Below, one piece after another: positions 19,610 through 27,128 of a DNA stretch of 43,679 nt (the first letter of the stretch is position 1; each line of letters begins with the position of its first letter). Under the pieces are notes generated by a model. It searched no databases. It was given only the letters and a program-made list of their open reading frames with translations, and was not told where the DNA came from. The position numbers and the translations under genes are program-made. Source of the DNA: Mycolicibacterium grossiae (GTDB lineage: Bacteria; Actinomycetota; Actinomycetes; Mycobacteriales; Mycobacteriaceae); the NCBI RefSeq assembly GCF_008329645.1, contig NZ_CP043475.1, positions 1-43,679 of the forward strand, in the 5' to 3' direction.

Positions 19610-20967
19610 TGGATGGTCCTGTTCTGGGCGGCCCGCTCGTAGGCGGACAAGTCGATGACGGTGGAATCGGTTGACGGAGTCGATGTTTCAATTGCGGTGG
19701 TGGATGGCCGCTTGATTGCAAGCAGTTGCGCGGCAGCGGCTTTGGCGGCCGGTCCCGGTGGGATGCGTTCCTTGCGGCGATGCGGACGCCCGGTGGCTGC
19801 GGTGGCCATCGCCGCGGTGTCCAAGGCGATGACATGCCCGCTGTCACGCACCATCACCCCAAGCCCGTCGGCGGCCATCCGGTGGCGAGCGACGATGATC
19901 CCGCTCGTGGTGGCGATGTCGCAGAACTCGCCGCCGACCGGATGGGACACCACGACCTGGGCGGCGGCCAGTTCCGGGGGCACCGAGTAGCGATTGCCGC
20001 GGTAGGGCACCAATGCCTGCCGGGACGCGGTCCGACGCTCGGAGACGATGACGGGATACGCCTGCGCCGGCGCCGGGTGTAGCGGTTCGGCCTTGGCCAC
20101 GACAGCGACCGAGGACCGCCCGTCAGCGGTGGCCCGCATTCGGGTGTCACCACGGACCCGGGCGAAGCGATCCACGCTGGCCTGGGCCGCCTCCACGGTG
20201 GCCTCGTCGGCCAGGGTGCGCCACCAGCGTTGCGCGGCGGTGTGATTGACCTTCTCCACCACGCCCTTGCGGTTGCCGCGCCGGGCCGGGCAGATCGCCA
20301 CCGCGACGCCGTAGTGCTTGGCCACCCCGGCGAACGATGCCGTCACCCGACCCGAGCCGGGGTCACACACGGTCGCCATCCGATCGAAGCGCCACACTCG
20401 CGTGAGTCCACCGAGGCCGCGGGTGACGCGGTCCAGGCCGGCGACCAGATGCGGCTGATCCTCCGAGGGCGCCAGATAGCCGCGCCACTTCCCGGAATGC
20501 GCCAGCGAGCCGACCAGCAGGTGCGCGGTCTTGCCCCAGCCCCACGACTGCGGTGGATCGGGCAATTCCAGCCAGTCCCATTGGGTTTCATCCCCGGGCT
20601 CGTGCGGGATCACCGCGTTCGGGCGCTGCGTGGCGGTCCGGCAAGCCTCACAGACCGGGCGCAGGCTGCGGGCGCGGATGTTGCGGGTCAGGCTCTGATA
20701 CGACAACCCGAACCCCAGGTCCTCCAGTTCGTCGAACAGGGTGCGGGCCCACAGGTGCGGGTCCTCGGTCAGCCTCGCGGTGATGTAGTCGACGAACGGA
20801 TCGAATGGATCCGGGTCGGGCCGGGCGCGGACCCCGGGCGTGCCGTCACCGGCCAGATACTTGCGGACCGTCTTGCGGTCGAAGCCGGTGTGGCGGGCGA
20901 TCGCCGAGATCGTCCAACCACGTTTGTGCAGGGCATGTACTTCCACATCGTCCTCCCATGTGAGCAT
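19606..20967 (-). CDS. istA: IstA, IS21-family DDE transposase
   Basis: This 453-aa transposase starts at the ATG at 20967, preceded by GGAGG 11 bases upstream; the longer frame to 21051 has no support. An N-terminal HTH is clear (RGWTISAIARHTGFDRKTVRKYL, residues 14-36). It is followed by the integrase-type catalytic core beginning around DETQWDWLELPDPP, and a C-terminal beta-rich Mu-like domain (PYRGNRYSVPPELAA). It cuts and joins the IS ends. The same gene recurs at 40040-41401 and, truncated, at the window start. Confidence 0.95.
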   Translation of the reverse strand: MLTWEDDVEVHALHKRGWTISAIARHTGFDRKTVRKYLAGDGTPGVRARPDPDPFDPFVDYITARLTEDPHLWARTLFDELEDLGFGLSYQSLTRNIRARSLRPVCEACRTATQRPNAVIPHEPGDETQWDWLELPDPPQSWGWGKTAHLLVGSLAHSGKWRGYLAPSEDQPHLVAGLDRVTRGLGGLTRVWRFDRMATVCDPGSGRVTASFAGVAKHYGVAVAICPARRGNRKGVVEKVNHTAAQRWWRTLADEATVEAAQASVDRFARVRGDTRMRATADGRSSVAVVAKAEPLHPAPAQAYPVIVSERRTASRQALVPYRGNRYSVPPELAAAQVVVSHPVGGEFCDIATTSGIIVARHRMAADGLGVMVRDSGHVIALDTAAMATAATGRPHRRKERIPPGPAAKAAAAQLLAIKRPSTTAIETSTPSTDSTVIDLSAYERAAQNRTIQ

Positions 20968-21101
20968 GAGAAAGCGGGCCTCCTTCGATGGAGCAACTGG
21001 CGTCAGACACCAGCAGCTTCGAGGGAGGCCCGCCCTTCTCGGCGGAGCCACACGGGTGGGGAATTTCGATGAGCGTCAGTGGGGAAATTCAGTGAGCGCG
21101 G

Positions 21102-23651
21102 TCACTGAAGGGCGTGCGCAGCAGTGTGTTTGGCGCCGCGCCGGGCCACATGCATGTCGGTGTGGGGGGCGCTGTGTTCGTGGTCAGCTTCGCCGCTGGC
21201 TCGGGTGTAGAGGTAGGCGTGGTTGGTCTGGCGGCCGCGGCTGAGCCCGACGTAGGCCTGGGTGCGGGAGGCGGTCTCGCCGAGCACGGTATGGGCGGTG
21301 TCAACGGTGACACCTTGAGCGGCGTGCACGGTGACCGCATATCCAAGGTGGACATGCTGGCGCAGATAGTCACCCTCGAACAGGACGCGGGCTTTGTCGG
21401 TGAGCCGTTCAGCAGCGACACGGTTGGTGGTTTCGTCGACGCCGGCCACCCGCCACCGGTTGCCGTTGCGCACCTGATCCACCGCCTGGCCCTCACGGTG
21501 GTGGGGGCCGGGGTGCACGGTGATGGTGGGGTCGTTGTCGCGGCTGACGATGATGTCACCGACCCGCACCGTCTGGTCGCGGGCCACCTGCGCAGCGGGT
21601 CCCTGAGTGCTGAGGGTGTCGTGGAGGCGCTGGTTGAGGGCATCAGCGATGTCCCAGGTATCGCAGACGAGCAGGGTGTTCTTTCCGGCGGCGCGGTCGT
21701 CGAGGTAGGCCGCGAGTGCGTCGGCGGCCATGCTGACCTGATCGCCGGTGTGCAGACGGTCGTGGCTGCGGTACCAGCCGACTGCTCTGCGGAGTCGGTT
21801 GCCGCGCCCGTTGCGGATCGCTAGCGAGGCGTCGCGTTCGGCCGGATCGCGCATGCGCCACACCTGCGAGAGGCGCTGAGTCCAGGGCAGCTCGGTGCAC
21901 AGTTGGTCGAACATGCCGCCGCGGGCTTTGACCGGGGCAAGCTGGTAGGGGTCCCCGACCAGCACGGTTTTCGCCCGGGCGGCGGTGGTGGCCTCCAACA
22001 GTTGGCCCAGCTTGGGGGTGGCCACCATGGAGGCTTCATCGACGACCACCACGGTGCGCTGATCGAGTTGCAGGGTGCCGTTGTCGAGCTGGTGCAGCGC
22101 TTTGTCGAGGGTCATCCCGTGATCGCCGGCACCGTCAGCGAGTGCTTGGTCGACCGCCGTCCCGGTGGGAGCGAGGACCAGCACCTCTTTGTGGACTCGG
22201 TGGGCGGCGGCGCGCAGGGCTTGCAGGGAGTGCGTTTTCCCCGCACCCGCGGGTGCGGACAGCGGATTGACCAACCACTGCGACATGCCGATCGCGGTCA
22301 CCGCGCGCGCCTGATCCGGTGACAGCGCGGCCAGGTCGCTCGAGCGCACACCCAGGCGCGCACGCGCATCGGTGACACCCGCGGCCTCGAGGACGCGCAT
22401 CTCCTCCTTGAGGATCGCGGTCAGCGTGTATTTCTCGTGTCCTTCGCGCTCATGTGCGGCGCGCGGTGCGCTCACCCGCAGGCCGATGCGCGCGGCGAGG
22501 TCCTCGATGCGCGCCCGCACATCCCGGCCCTCACCAGGATCTTCGTCATACGGCATGACCGCGCCGATCAGCTCGACGACATCGGCGCGCGTGAACGCGG
22601 CCTTATCGATGTGCGCTAGCGCGGCAGCGATACGCGCCCGCCCGGGGATGCGCGCTTGTGCGCGCCGCTCAGCGCGCGCGGCGAAGTGCGCATCGCGGTC
22701 CAAGTCCAGACCGCGCGCATCAGCGCGCCACGTTGCTTTGAGTTCTTCCCAGGCGAGCTGCTCGGGTTTGGAGGGCCGCGTCGCTTTCTGCGCGGTGGCC
22801 AACTGCGCGGCGGTGGGTTCACCGTCGACGACGACGAGGTTGTCTTTGGCCCATTCCCGCAGTCGGGTCGACCGCTGCGACCACGCCTTGATGCTCGCCG
22901 CGGTGACGCCGGCGATCTCGGCCATGCCGGAATGCTCATCGACGCGCTGCCATTCGAAGCCGCGCTCGGCGTGCAGCTCGTGACGCAGGGTGGCTTGGTA
23001 GATGATCCCGGCGGCCTTGGCTTCGTGATACAGCGACTTGGAGTCGATCGACACCAACCGGCCATCGGCCCTGGCCTGGCGGTTGGGCACGATGACGTGG
23101 GTGTGTAGGTGCGGGTCCCCGCACCGGCTCGTCTCATGCTGGTAGGCGATCGCCACCAGCCCGGGCAGCCGTTGGAGGTCTTTGTTGCTGGTCAGCGGGT
23201 TGTGCACCCGCGTGTAGCCGGCGTGCTCGTGCAGGTAGGTCATCGCGGCTTCGACGGCTTTGACGTGGGCGTTCTGCATGACCTTCTCGGACACGTCGTC
23301 AGTCAGCGACCGCAGCAGCGACACACTCTTGGGCGCGGCGAACATCAGGTCAAACCCGTGCACCCCGTTGGTCCCGAACGCCCGCCCCGCCTCCCCGCTG
23401 GGCGTCACGCCGTCGTCGAGCCACCGTGCCGCTACCTCGGTGTCAGCAAACCCGCCGTCGAGGGCAGCCCCGTCCAGTCCGGTGGCCTCACCGACGGTGG
23501 CCTTGTCGCCGACCACGACCCAGGTCGGGACCCGGGTATCGCCTTCGGAGTAGTACTCGCCCAGGCCGCCGCCGGCGGCCTGACGGTCCATCGACGCTTG
23601 CCGGGCCTGATTGGCGGTGTCGTTGTAGTAGCCGATGCTCCAGCGCGACAA
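21102..23651 (-). CDS. MobF (TrwC/TraA-type) conjugative relaxase-helicase, C-terminus cut by IS21
   Basis: This protein nicks oriT and unwinds plasmid DNA for conjugal transfer. The N-terminal relaxase domain (1 to about 300) has the tyrosine pair in SIGYYNDTA (residues 8-9) and the metal-binding histidines in HETSRCGDPHLHTH (H172, H181, H183, H185). The RecD-like helicase domain has Walker A APAGAGKT (466-473), Walker B VVVDEAS (535-541), GDPYQLAPV (566-574) and VHAAQGVTVD near the end. The last 88 codons of the original gene lie beyond the IS21 element, and the present stop is formed by the terminal TCA of the IS. The start is unclear: TTG at 23651 is the first usual start codon. The frame is open upstream through DLTISRL, a sequence usual at the N-terminus of this family, up to the IS1081-like border, with no ATG or GTG. 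Both helicase and nickase motifs survive, so activity is possible. Confidence 0.93.
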   Translation of the reverse strand: MSRWSIGYYNDTANQARQASMDRQAAGGGLGEYYSEGDTRVPTWVVVGDKATVGEATGLDGAALDGGFADTEVAARWLDDGVTPSGEAGRAFGTNGVHGFDLMFAAPKSVSLLRSLTDDVSEKVMQNAHVKAVEAAMTYLHEHAGYTRVHNPLTSNKDLQRLPGLVAIAYQHETSRCGDPHLHTHVIVPNRQARADGRLVSIDSKSLYHEAKAAGIIYQATLRHELHAERGFEWQRVDEHSGMAEIAGVTAASIKAWSQRSTRLREWAKDNLVVVDGEPTAAQLATAQKATRPSKPEQLAWEELKATWRADARGLDLDRDAHFAARAERRAQARIPGRARIAAALAHIDKAAFTRADVVELIGAVMPYDEDPGEGRDVRARIEDLAARIGLRVSAPRAAHEREGHEKYTLTAILKEEMRVLEAAGVTDARARLGVRSSDLAALSPDQARAVTAIGMSQWLVNPLSAPAGAGKTHSLQALRAAAHRVHKEVLVLAPTGTAVDQALADGAGDHGMTLDKALHQLDNGTLQLDQRTVVVVDEASMVATPKLGQLLEATTAARAKTVLVGDPYQLAPVKARGGMFDQLCTELPWTQRLSQVWRMRDPAERDASLAIRNGRGNRLRRAVGWYRSHDRLHTGDQVSMAADALAAYLDDRAAGKNTLLVCDTWDIADALNQRLHDTLSTQGPAAQVARDQTVRVGDIIVSRDNDPTITVHPGPHHREGQAVDQVRNGNRWRVAGVDETTNRVAAERLTDKARVLFEGDYLRQHVHLGYAVTVHAAQGVTVDTAHTVLGETASRTQAYVGLSRGRQTNHAYLYTRASGEADHEHSAPHTDMHVARRGAKHTAAHALQ

Positions 23652-23697
23652 CCGCGAGATCGTCAGGTCAAGTCCAGGGACGTGGTGTACGACGTCG

Positions 23698-25014
23698 TCG
23701 TGTGATTCTTCGAGGTAGTTGGGTCAGGCGGTCAGTGCCGCTGGGGTGGCCTCCTGTTCTGTCGGTGTGTCGTTGACGGTGCGTGATTTGCTGAGGACGT
23801 CGAGGCCGAGGTAGCGCCGCGATTCTGCCCATTCGTCGTGTTGTTCGGCCAGGACGGCGCCGACGAGGCGGATCAGAGCGTTTCGGTCGGGGAAGATGCC
23901 GACGACGTCGGTGCGTCGGCGGATCTCCTTGTTGAGGCGTTCCTGGGGGTTGTTGCTCCAGATCTGGCGCCAGATCTGCTTGGGAAACGCAGTGAACGCC
24001 AGCAGGTCCGCCCGGGCTTCTTCCAGGTGGTCGGCGACCTTGGGGAGCTTGTCCGCGAGGGCCTCGATGATCCGATCATATTGCGCAGCAACCGATTCAG
24101 CGTCTGGTTGATCGAACACCGAATGCAACAATGTCCGGACCCACGGCCACGACGACTTGGGAGTGACGGCCATCAGGTTGGTCGTGTAATGCGTTCTGCA
24201 CCGCTGCCAGGCCGCCCCGGGCAGCGTCGCCCCAATGGCCGCTACCAGCCCGGCATGGGCGTCGCTGGTGACCAATTTGACCCCGGACAGGCCGCGGGCG
24301 GTCAGCGACCGCCAGAACGTCAACCAGCCCGCTCCGTCCTCGGCGGTACTGACGTCAATACCCAGGATTTCGCGATGGCCCTCGGCGTTGACCCCGACCG
24401 CGATCAGGGCGTGCACGTTGACCACCCGCCCGCCCTCGCGGACCTTGAGCACCAGGGCGTCGGCGGCCACGAACGTGTACGGGCCGGCGTCCAAGGGCCG
24501 GGTGCGGAAGGCTTCGACGGCGGCGTCGAGTTCCTTAGCCATCACGCTGACCTGGGACTTCGACAGCGACGTGATCCCCAGGGTCTCCACCAGCTTGTCC
24601 ATCCGCCGCGTCGAGACCCCCAGCAGGTAGCAGGTCGCGACTACCGTGGTCAGAGCCCGTTCGGCGCGTTTGCGGCGTTCCAGCAGCCAGTCCGGGAAGT
24701 AGGAGCCGTGGCGCAGCTTCGGGATCGCGAGATCCAATGAGCCTGCGCGGGTGTCGAATTGGCGGTGCCGGTAGCCGTTGCGGGAGTTGGTGCGCTCGGT
24801 GCTGCGTTCGCCGTATCCGGCGCCGCACAGGGCGTCGGCCTCAGCGCCCATCAGGGTGTGGATGAATGTGGCGAGCAGCTCGCGCAGCACGTCGGGATGG
24901 GCGGTGGTGAGTCGTTCGGCCAGCACGGTGGGCAGGTCGATATTGTGGGCAGTGGTCATCGCGTCGGTTCCTTTGCTCGAGAAACTTTGGTCGGTCTCTC
25001 GAAGAATCACGCGA
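23698..25014 (-). mobile_element. IS1081-like IS256-family insertion sequence
   Basis: The element is about 1317 bp. Its left end TCGTGTGATTCTTCGAG and right end CTCGAAGAATCACGCGA are inverted copies with one mismatch. The encoded transposase is very similar, as I recall it, to that of M. tuberculosis IS1081. No 8-9 bp target duplication is evident: the left flank ACGACGTCG does not match the right flank TGACCTTCA. The flanks may have been rearranged after insertion, for instance by an adjacent deletion that removed the original relaxase start. Confidence 0.9.
23724..24959 (-). CDS. IS256-family (IS1081-like) transposase, intact copy
   Basis: This 411-aa mutator-type DDE transposase has landmarks that follow IS1081: LMGAEADALCGAGY near the N-terminus, RNGYRHRQFDTRAG, IPKLRHGSYFPDWLLERR, and LSKSQVSVMAKELD. 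The catalytic Asp lies in FVAADALVLKV, the second in VTSDAHAGLVAAIG, and the Glu in SNNPQERLNKEIRRR. The ATG at 24959 is preceded by AAGGAA at a good distance. The frame extends 23 codons further up, but that sequence includes the IS terminal repeat. The length matches the usual 400-415 residues. Confidence 0.95.
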   Translation of the reverse strand: MTTAHNIDLPTVLAERLTTAHPDVLRELLATFIHTLMGAEADALCGAGYGERSTERTNSRNGYRHRQFDTRAGSLDLAIPKLRHGSYFPDWLLERRKRAERALTTVVATCYLLGVSTRRMDKLVETLGITSLSKSQVSVMAKELDAAVEAFRTRPLDAGPYTFVAADALVLKVREGGRVVNVHALIAVGVNAEGHREILGIDVSTAEDGAGWLTFWRSLTARGLSGVKLVTSDAHAGLVAAIGATLPGAAWQRCRTHYTTNLMAVTPKSSWPWVRTLLHSVFDQPDAESVAAQYDRIIEALADKLPKVADHLEEARADLLAFTAFPKQIWRQIWSNNPQERLNKEIRRRTDVVGIFPDRNALIRLVGAVLAEQHDEWAESRRYLGLDVLSKSRTVNDTPTEQEATPAALTA

Positions 25015-25143
25015 TGACCTTCAATCATTCGGCTACGACACGCCGGTACCGCTGATCAGGTCCGACTCGTACACCACCTTGGTGGACGCAACCGATCGTC
25101 AGCACGGTCGCACCGCCACCAGACCACCTCACCAAGCCGGACA

Positions 25144-25213
25144 GGCCGCCGCCAGGCGGCCGGGGTTCGGGCGCGCCAGCGCCCGAAGCCGAGTATTGCA
25201 CAACTTGTGCCAA
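25144..25213. other. Tandem hairpins plus inverted repeat, candidate oriT or termination region
   Basis: Three structures stand in a row: GGCCGCC-gcca-GGCGGCC (25144-25161), TTCGGGCGC-gcca-GCGCCCGAA (25166-25187), and TTGCACAAcTTGTGCcAA (25196-25213). The first two are perfect stems of 7 and 9 bp with the same 4-base loop. The place is on the promoter side of the relaxase gene, where MobF plasmids usually keep oriT. An alternative is a bidirectional terminator, but there is no T-run. The function is inferred from position only. The copy in unit 1 is at 4696-4765. Confidence 0.4.
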
Positions 25214-25348
25214 TGTGCCGTGATTGTAGTTGTGTGGAAGAGGGAGGGAGTGGCCGGGTGAGGCGTTGGTTGCTGGTGATGGGCGGTGGGGAAGTTGCGG
25301 AGGGGTAGCAGTGGAGATGGAGTTGAAAGGGCTGGTGCGGGTTGGGTG

Positions 25349-25498
25349 ATGCGGAGGAACGTGGAGAGGCGGCTGCTAGAGCTGTTGGTGCGCCGCGATA
25401 GCGGCGCCTCAGAACAGGTCCTCGCTTGGCTTGTGGACGGCGATTTACCCCCGGCGATGGGGCGCGATATCGCATGGCTCGACGTGCCGACCGAGTAG
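25349..25498 (+). CDS. Possible small protein (49 aa), weak
   Basis: This short frame starts at an ATG and encodes a plausible helical peptide (NVERRLLELLVRRDSGASEQ, then VLAWLVDGDLPPAMGRDI). The frame could also start at 25286. No clear ribosome binding site or known family is seen. It is listed because the composition is more protein-like than the surrounding frames. Confidence 0.25.
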   Translation: MRRNVERRLLELLVRRDSGASEQVLAWLVDGDLPPAMGRDIAWLDVPTE

Positions 25499-25560
25499 CG
25501 AAGGCCCCGAGCCAGATGCCTGATCAATGTTTGGGGAGCAAACAGCTACATCGGGTAGCG

Positions 25561-25579
25561 GCGGGCGTGAAACGCCCGC
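25561..25579 (-). terminator. Hairpin after rep, candidate intrinsic terminator
   Basis: A perfect 8-bp stem, GCGGGCGT-gaa-ACGCCCGC, lies 24 bases beyond the rep stop codon on the minus strand. There is no T-run after it, which is common for actinobacterial hairpin terminators. Unit 1 copy: 5113-5131. Confidence 0.5.
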
Positions 25580-25602
25580 ACGGCCCGCTTCGGTAGAAGT
25601 CG

Positions 25603-26721
25603 TTAGCGCAGCGCGGCGGGCGCGGCGTGCGTGGGTGATGAGCTCGTCGCGGCGGCTTGTTCGGCGGCGGCCGCGACGGTGCGCCGGTGTGCGGCGCGTT
25701 GCCGCGCTGTGGCCAGCGCCTCAAACGCCGCGGCGCGGCCCGGTCCGGTGGCGGCGGCTTTCCCGCGCGCTCGGCCTTCAGCGTGTTCACGGCGGGCCTG
25801 TTCGGCGGCCGCGGCGCGCGCTTGTTCGGCGGCACGTGCCTGAGCTTCGCGGGCTTCGTCGAGCGCGGCGGGTCGGTCGCTCAGGCTGTTGTGGCTGGTG
25901 TGCCAGGCCAGCAGTGTTCCAAGCAGGGCGATAGGCCGGGCCGGCGCGTCGGGAATCCAATGTCCGGTGCCGAGCCAGTCGGCCACCAACGCGGTCAGGT
26001 CAGCCGGTGTCCAGCCGGCGGCCGCCGGCGCGGCCAGCATCCCCGCCCAGCTGCCGGTGGTGTACATCCGTGCCCACGGCGGGGTATCCGGGTCAGCGCG
26101 CCACCTGGCGGCCAGCCGACGTCCCTGCTCGTCGGGGGCTCGGCGGCGCGCAGCGCCGTGGTGCCGGGCGCGTGCGCCCGTGCGGGTAGTAACCGGATCT
26201 CTAAAACAGGGGGAGGTGGTGGTTACTGGGGACCGTTCCAGATGGGGTGACAAGCTGTGGATTACTCGGTTGATCTGGGGGTTATCGTGCAGCGCCCACA
26301 CCGAAGCCCAGCCGCGGTGCCGGTCGCCCATCCGCCAGGAGGCCATCCGCTCGATGTAGGTGCGTTGGCGGCCGCGCAGAACCTCGGTGGCCACGCCGAG
26401 CAGGCGTAGGCACTCGTGGGCCCGCTGGATGGTGCGCTCACAGAACCCGGTGGCGGCCGCCAGTTGGTCATTGGTGGGTCGGCAGTTGCGGCCGGTGCTC
26501 CAGTCGGCGTAGCGCGCCATGGCCGCAGCGATCACGATGAGCGTCTTTTTCCCGATCCCGCCGTCACACATGCGGCGGCGCACCTCGGTGGCGTAGCGCA
26601 GCTCGTACGCCACCGCGACGGTGGTGTGCGCCCAGTAGGACGGTCCCCCGCTCCAGCACGGCACACCGGCATAGGCGTCAGCATCAAGCTCCAAGCCGAC
26701 GAACACACTCGGCGCCGGCAT
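25603..26721 (-). CDS. Probable plasmid replication initiator (HTH Rep)
   Basis: The protein is 372 aa from the ATG at 26721. The N-terminal part (GLELDADAYAGVPCWSGGPSYWAHTTVAVAY) is followed by a winged-helix/HTH region, NDQLAAATGFCERTIQRAHECLRLLGVATEV (in short pieces), and then RTYIERMASWRMGDRHRGWASVWALHD. This matches the look of Rep proteins on mycobacterial and other actinobacterial theta plasmids; the call rests on that and on its place beside an antisense RNA and partition genes. The C-terminal 90 residues are Ala/Arg-rich helical sequence. The frame is open upstream to 27006, but those 95 codons overlap the candidate antisense RNA and look like leader. A CCGGC/GCCGG hairpin sits just before the ATG and no strong Shine-Dalgarno is visible, so control at initiation is likely. 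The unit 1 copy is frameshifted. Confidence 0.75.
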   Translation of the reverse strand: MPAPSVFVGLELDADAYAGVPCWSGGPSYWAHTTVAVAYELRYATEVRRRMCDGGIGKKTLIVIAAAMARYADWSTGRNCRPTNDQLAAATGFCERTIQRAHECLRLLGVATEVLRGRQRTYIERMASWRMGDRHRGWASVWALHDNPQINRVIHSLSPHLERSPVTTTSPCFRDPVTTRTGARARHHGAARRRAPDEQGRRLAARWRADPDTPPWARMYTTGSWAGMLAAPAAAGWTPADLTALVADWLGTGHWIPDAPARPIALLGTLLAWHTSHNSLSDRPAALDEAREAQARAAEQARAAAAEQARREHAEGRARGKAAATGPGRAAAFEALATARQRAAHRRTVAAAAEQAAATSSSPTHAAPAALR

Positions 26722-26845
26722 GTCCCGGCCCGAAAGCCGGCGGCCGCGGCGGATCGCCAGGACCTCGGCGGTGCCGGTGGTGCGGATAACACCGCGCCGG
26801 CGCACGACCGGGGTACACCCACGATACGTCGGCGGTGGTGCGGTG

Positions 26846-26873
26846 ACCGGCCGCCGCCTCGAAAACGGCCGGT
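26846..26873 (-). promoter_or_regulatory. Inverted repeat in rep leader
   Basis: ACCGGCCG (26846-26853) and CGGCCGGT (26866-26873) form a perfect 8-bp stem in the untranslated leader of rep, between the candidate antisense RNA and the rep start. It may form a leader structure that antisense binding alters; this is inference. Confidence 0.4.
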
Positions 26874-26933
26874 AATGGTTGCTATCTGATAAACCACGGT
26901 GCGCGTCATCTAGAACTGCAGACGGGTGTGCGC

Positions 26934-26939
26934 TACCGT
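26934..26939 (+). promoter_or_regulatory. -10 box of candidate antisense promoter
   Basis: TACCGT fits the mycobacterial SigA -10 consensus TANNNT and would start transcription near 26946. The -35 region is weak (TAGAAC at 26911-26916). Confidence 0.4.
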
Positions 26940-26945
26940 GAGACC

Positions 26946-27050
26946 TGTCCAGCAAGACAGTCCCTTCGGGGATGGTGCGAAAGCACCGCAGAGTCGAGAC
27001 TCCCAACTCGACTCGACGCGGCCCCTGGTTCCAGCCGGGGGCTTTCGTCG
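26946..27050 (+). ncRNA. Candidate antisense RNA controlling rep
   Basis: About 105 bases on the strand opposite rep and inside its leader carry ordered structure. There is a GGTGC-GAAA-GCACC hairpin with a GNRA loop (26974-26987) and an 8-bp stem GAGTCGAG/CTCGACTC with loop ACTCCCAA (26991-27014). A GC-rich terminator hairpin with TTTCGTCGTTT follows (27021-27053). This is the layout of a counter-transcribed RNA that sets copy number. Neither the start site nor the function is proven. The loop ACTCCCAA would be the natural kissing loop with the rep mRNA. Confidence 0.5.
27021..27045 (+). terminator. Rho-independent terminator of the antisense RNA
   Basis: GCCC pairs with GGGC around an inner CTGG-tt-CCAG stem, followed by TTTCGTCGTTT. 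It points along the plus strand, so it ends the antisense transcript, not rep. Confidence 0.6.
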
Positions 27051-27092
27051 TTTAGCGGGTCATCCGCGCGTTATTGAGATGTGCGTAAGGTG

Positions 27093-27120
27093 GCTAGACC
27101 GCCTCCCACTGCGGTCTGGC
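27093..27120. terminator. Hairpin between RHH gene and rep
   Basis: AGACCGC (27096-27102) and GCGGTCT (27111-27117) form a perfect 7-bp stem, extended by two further pairs, with loop CTCCCACT. It lies 9 bases past the stop of the minus-strand RHH gene. It could end that transcript or be part of the rep leader. Confidence 0.4.
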
Positions 27121-27128
27121 GCTGTATC

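Larger units (their letters stand above)
1..20445. repeat. Unit 1 of a tandemly repeated ~20.43-kb circle
   Basis: The first base corresponds to base 20446, and collinear near-identical sequence follows. The offset to unit 2 drifts from 20446 to 20448, then to 20427, and back up to 20434. This drift comes from many one-base indels, mostly in homopolymers at about 3.4-10.8 kb. The unit opens inside IS21 istA. Confidence 0.97.
18690..21104 (-). mobile_element. IS21-family insertion sequence, complete (2415 bp)
   Basis: The ends are TGACGGCGCTCA (left) and TGAGCGCGGTCA (right), which are inverted copies with one mismatch and carry the terminal TG/CA of IS21 elements. A second, inner pair of related repeats (GAGGAATTTCGGCGAGC-like and GGGGAATTTCGATGAGC) lies at each end, as is usual for multiple transposase sites in this family. 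CTGA flanks both sides (18686-18689 and 21105-21108) as a 4-bp target duplication. It carries istA and istB on the minus strand and interrupts the relaxase gene. Confidence 0.95.

Noticed and set aside
20230..21072. 280-aa plus-strand frame inside IS21
   Set aside because: It runs antisense to istA, which has clear transposase motifs, and has no motif of its own.
26722..27006. N-terminal extension of Rep to the ATG at 27006
   Set aside because: The 95 extra codons overlap the antisense RNA unit, are Arg/Pro-rich and do not resemble a Rep N-terminus. The conserved-looking sequence starts near 26721.
26946..27050. tRNA or riboswitch
   Set aside because: The stems do not form a cloverleaf, there is no downstream plus-strand gene within range, and the terminator fits a short free RNA.
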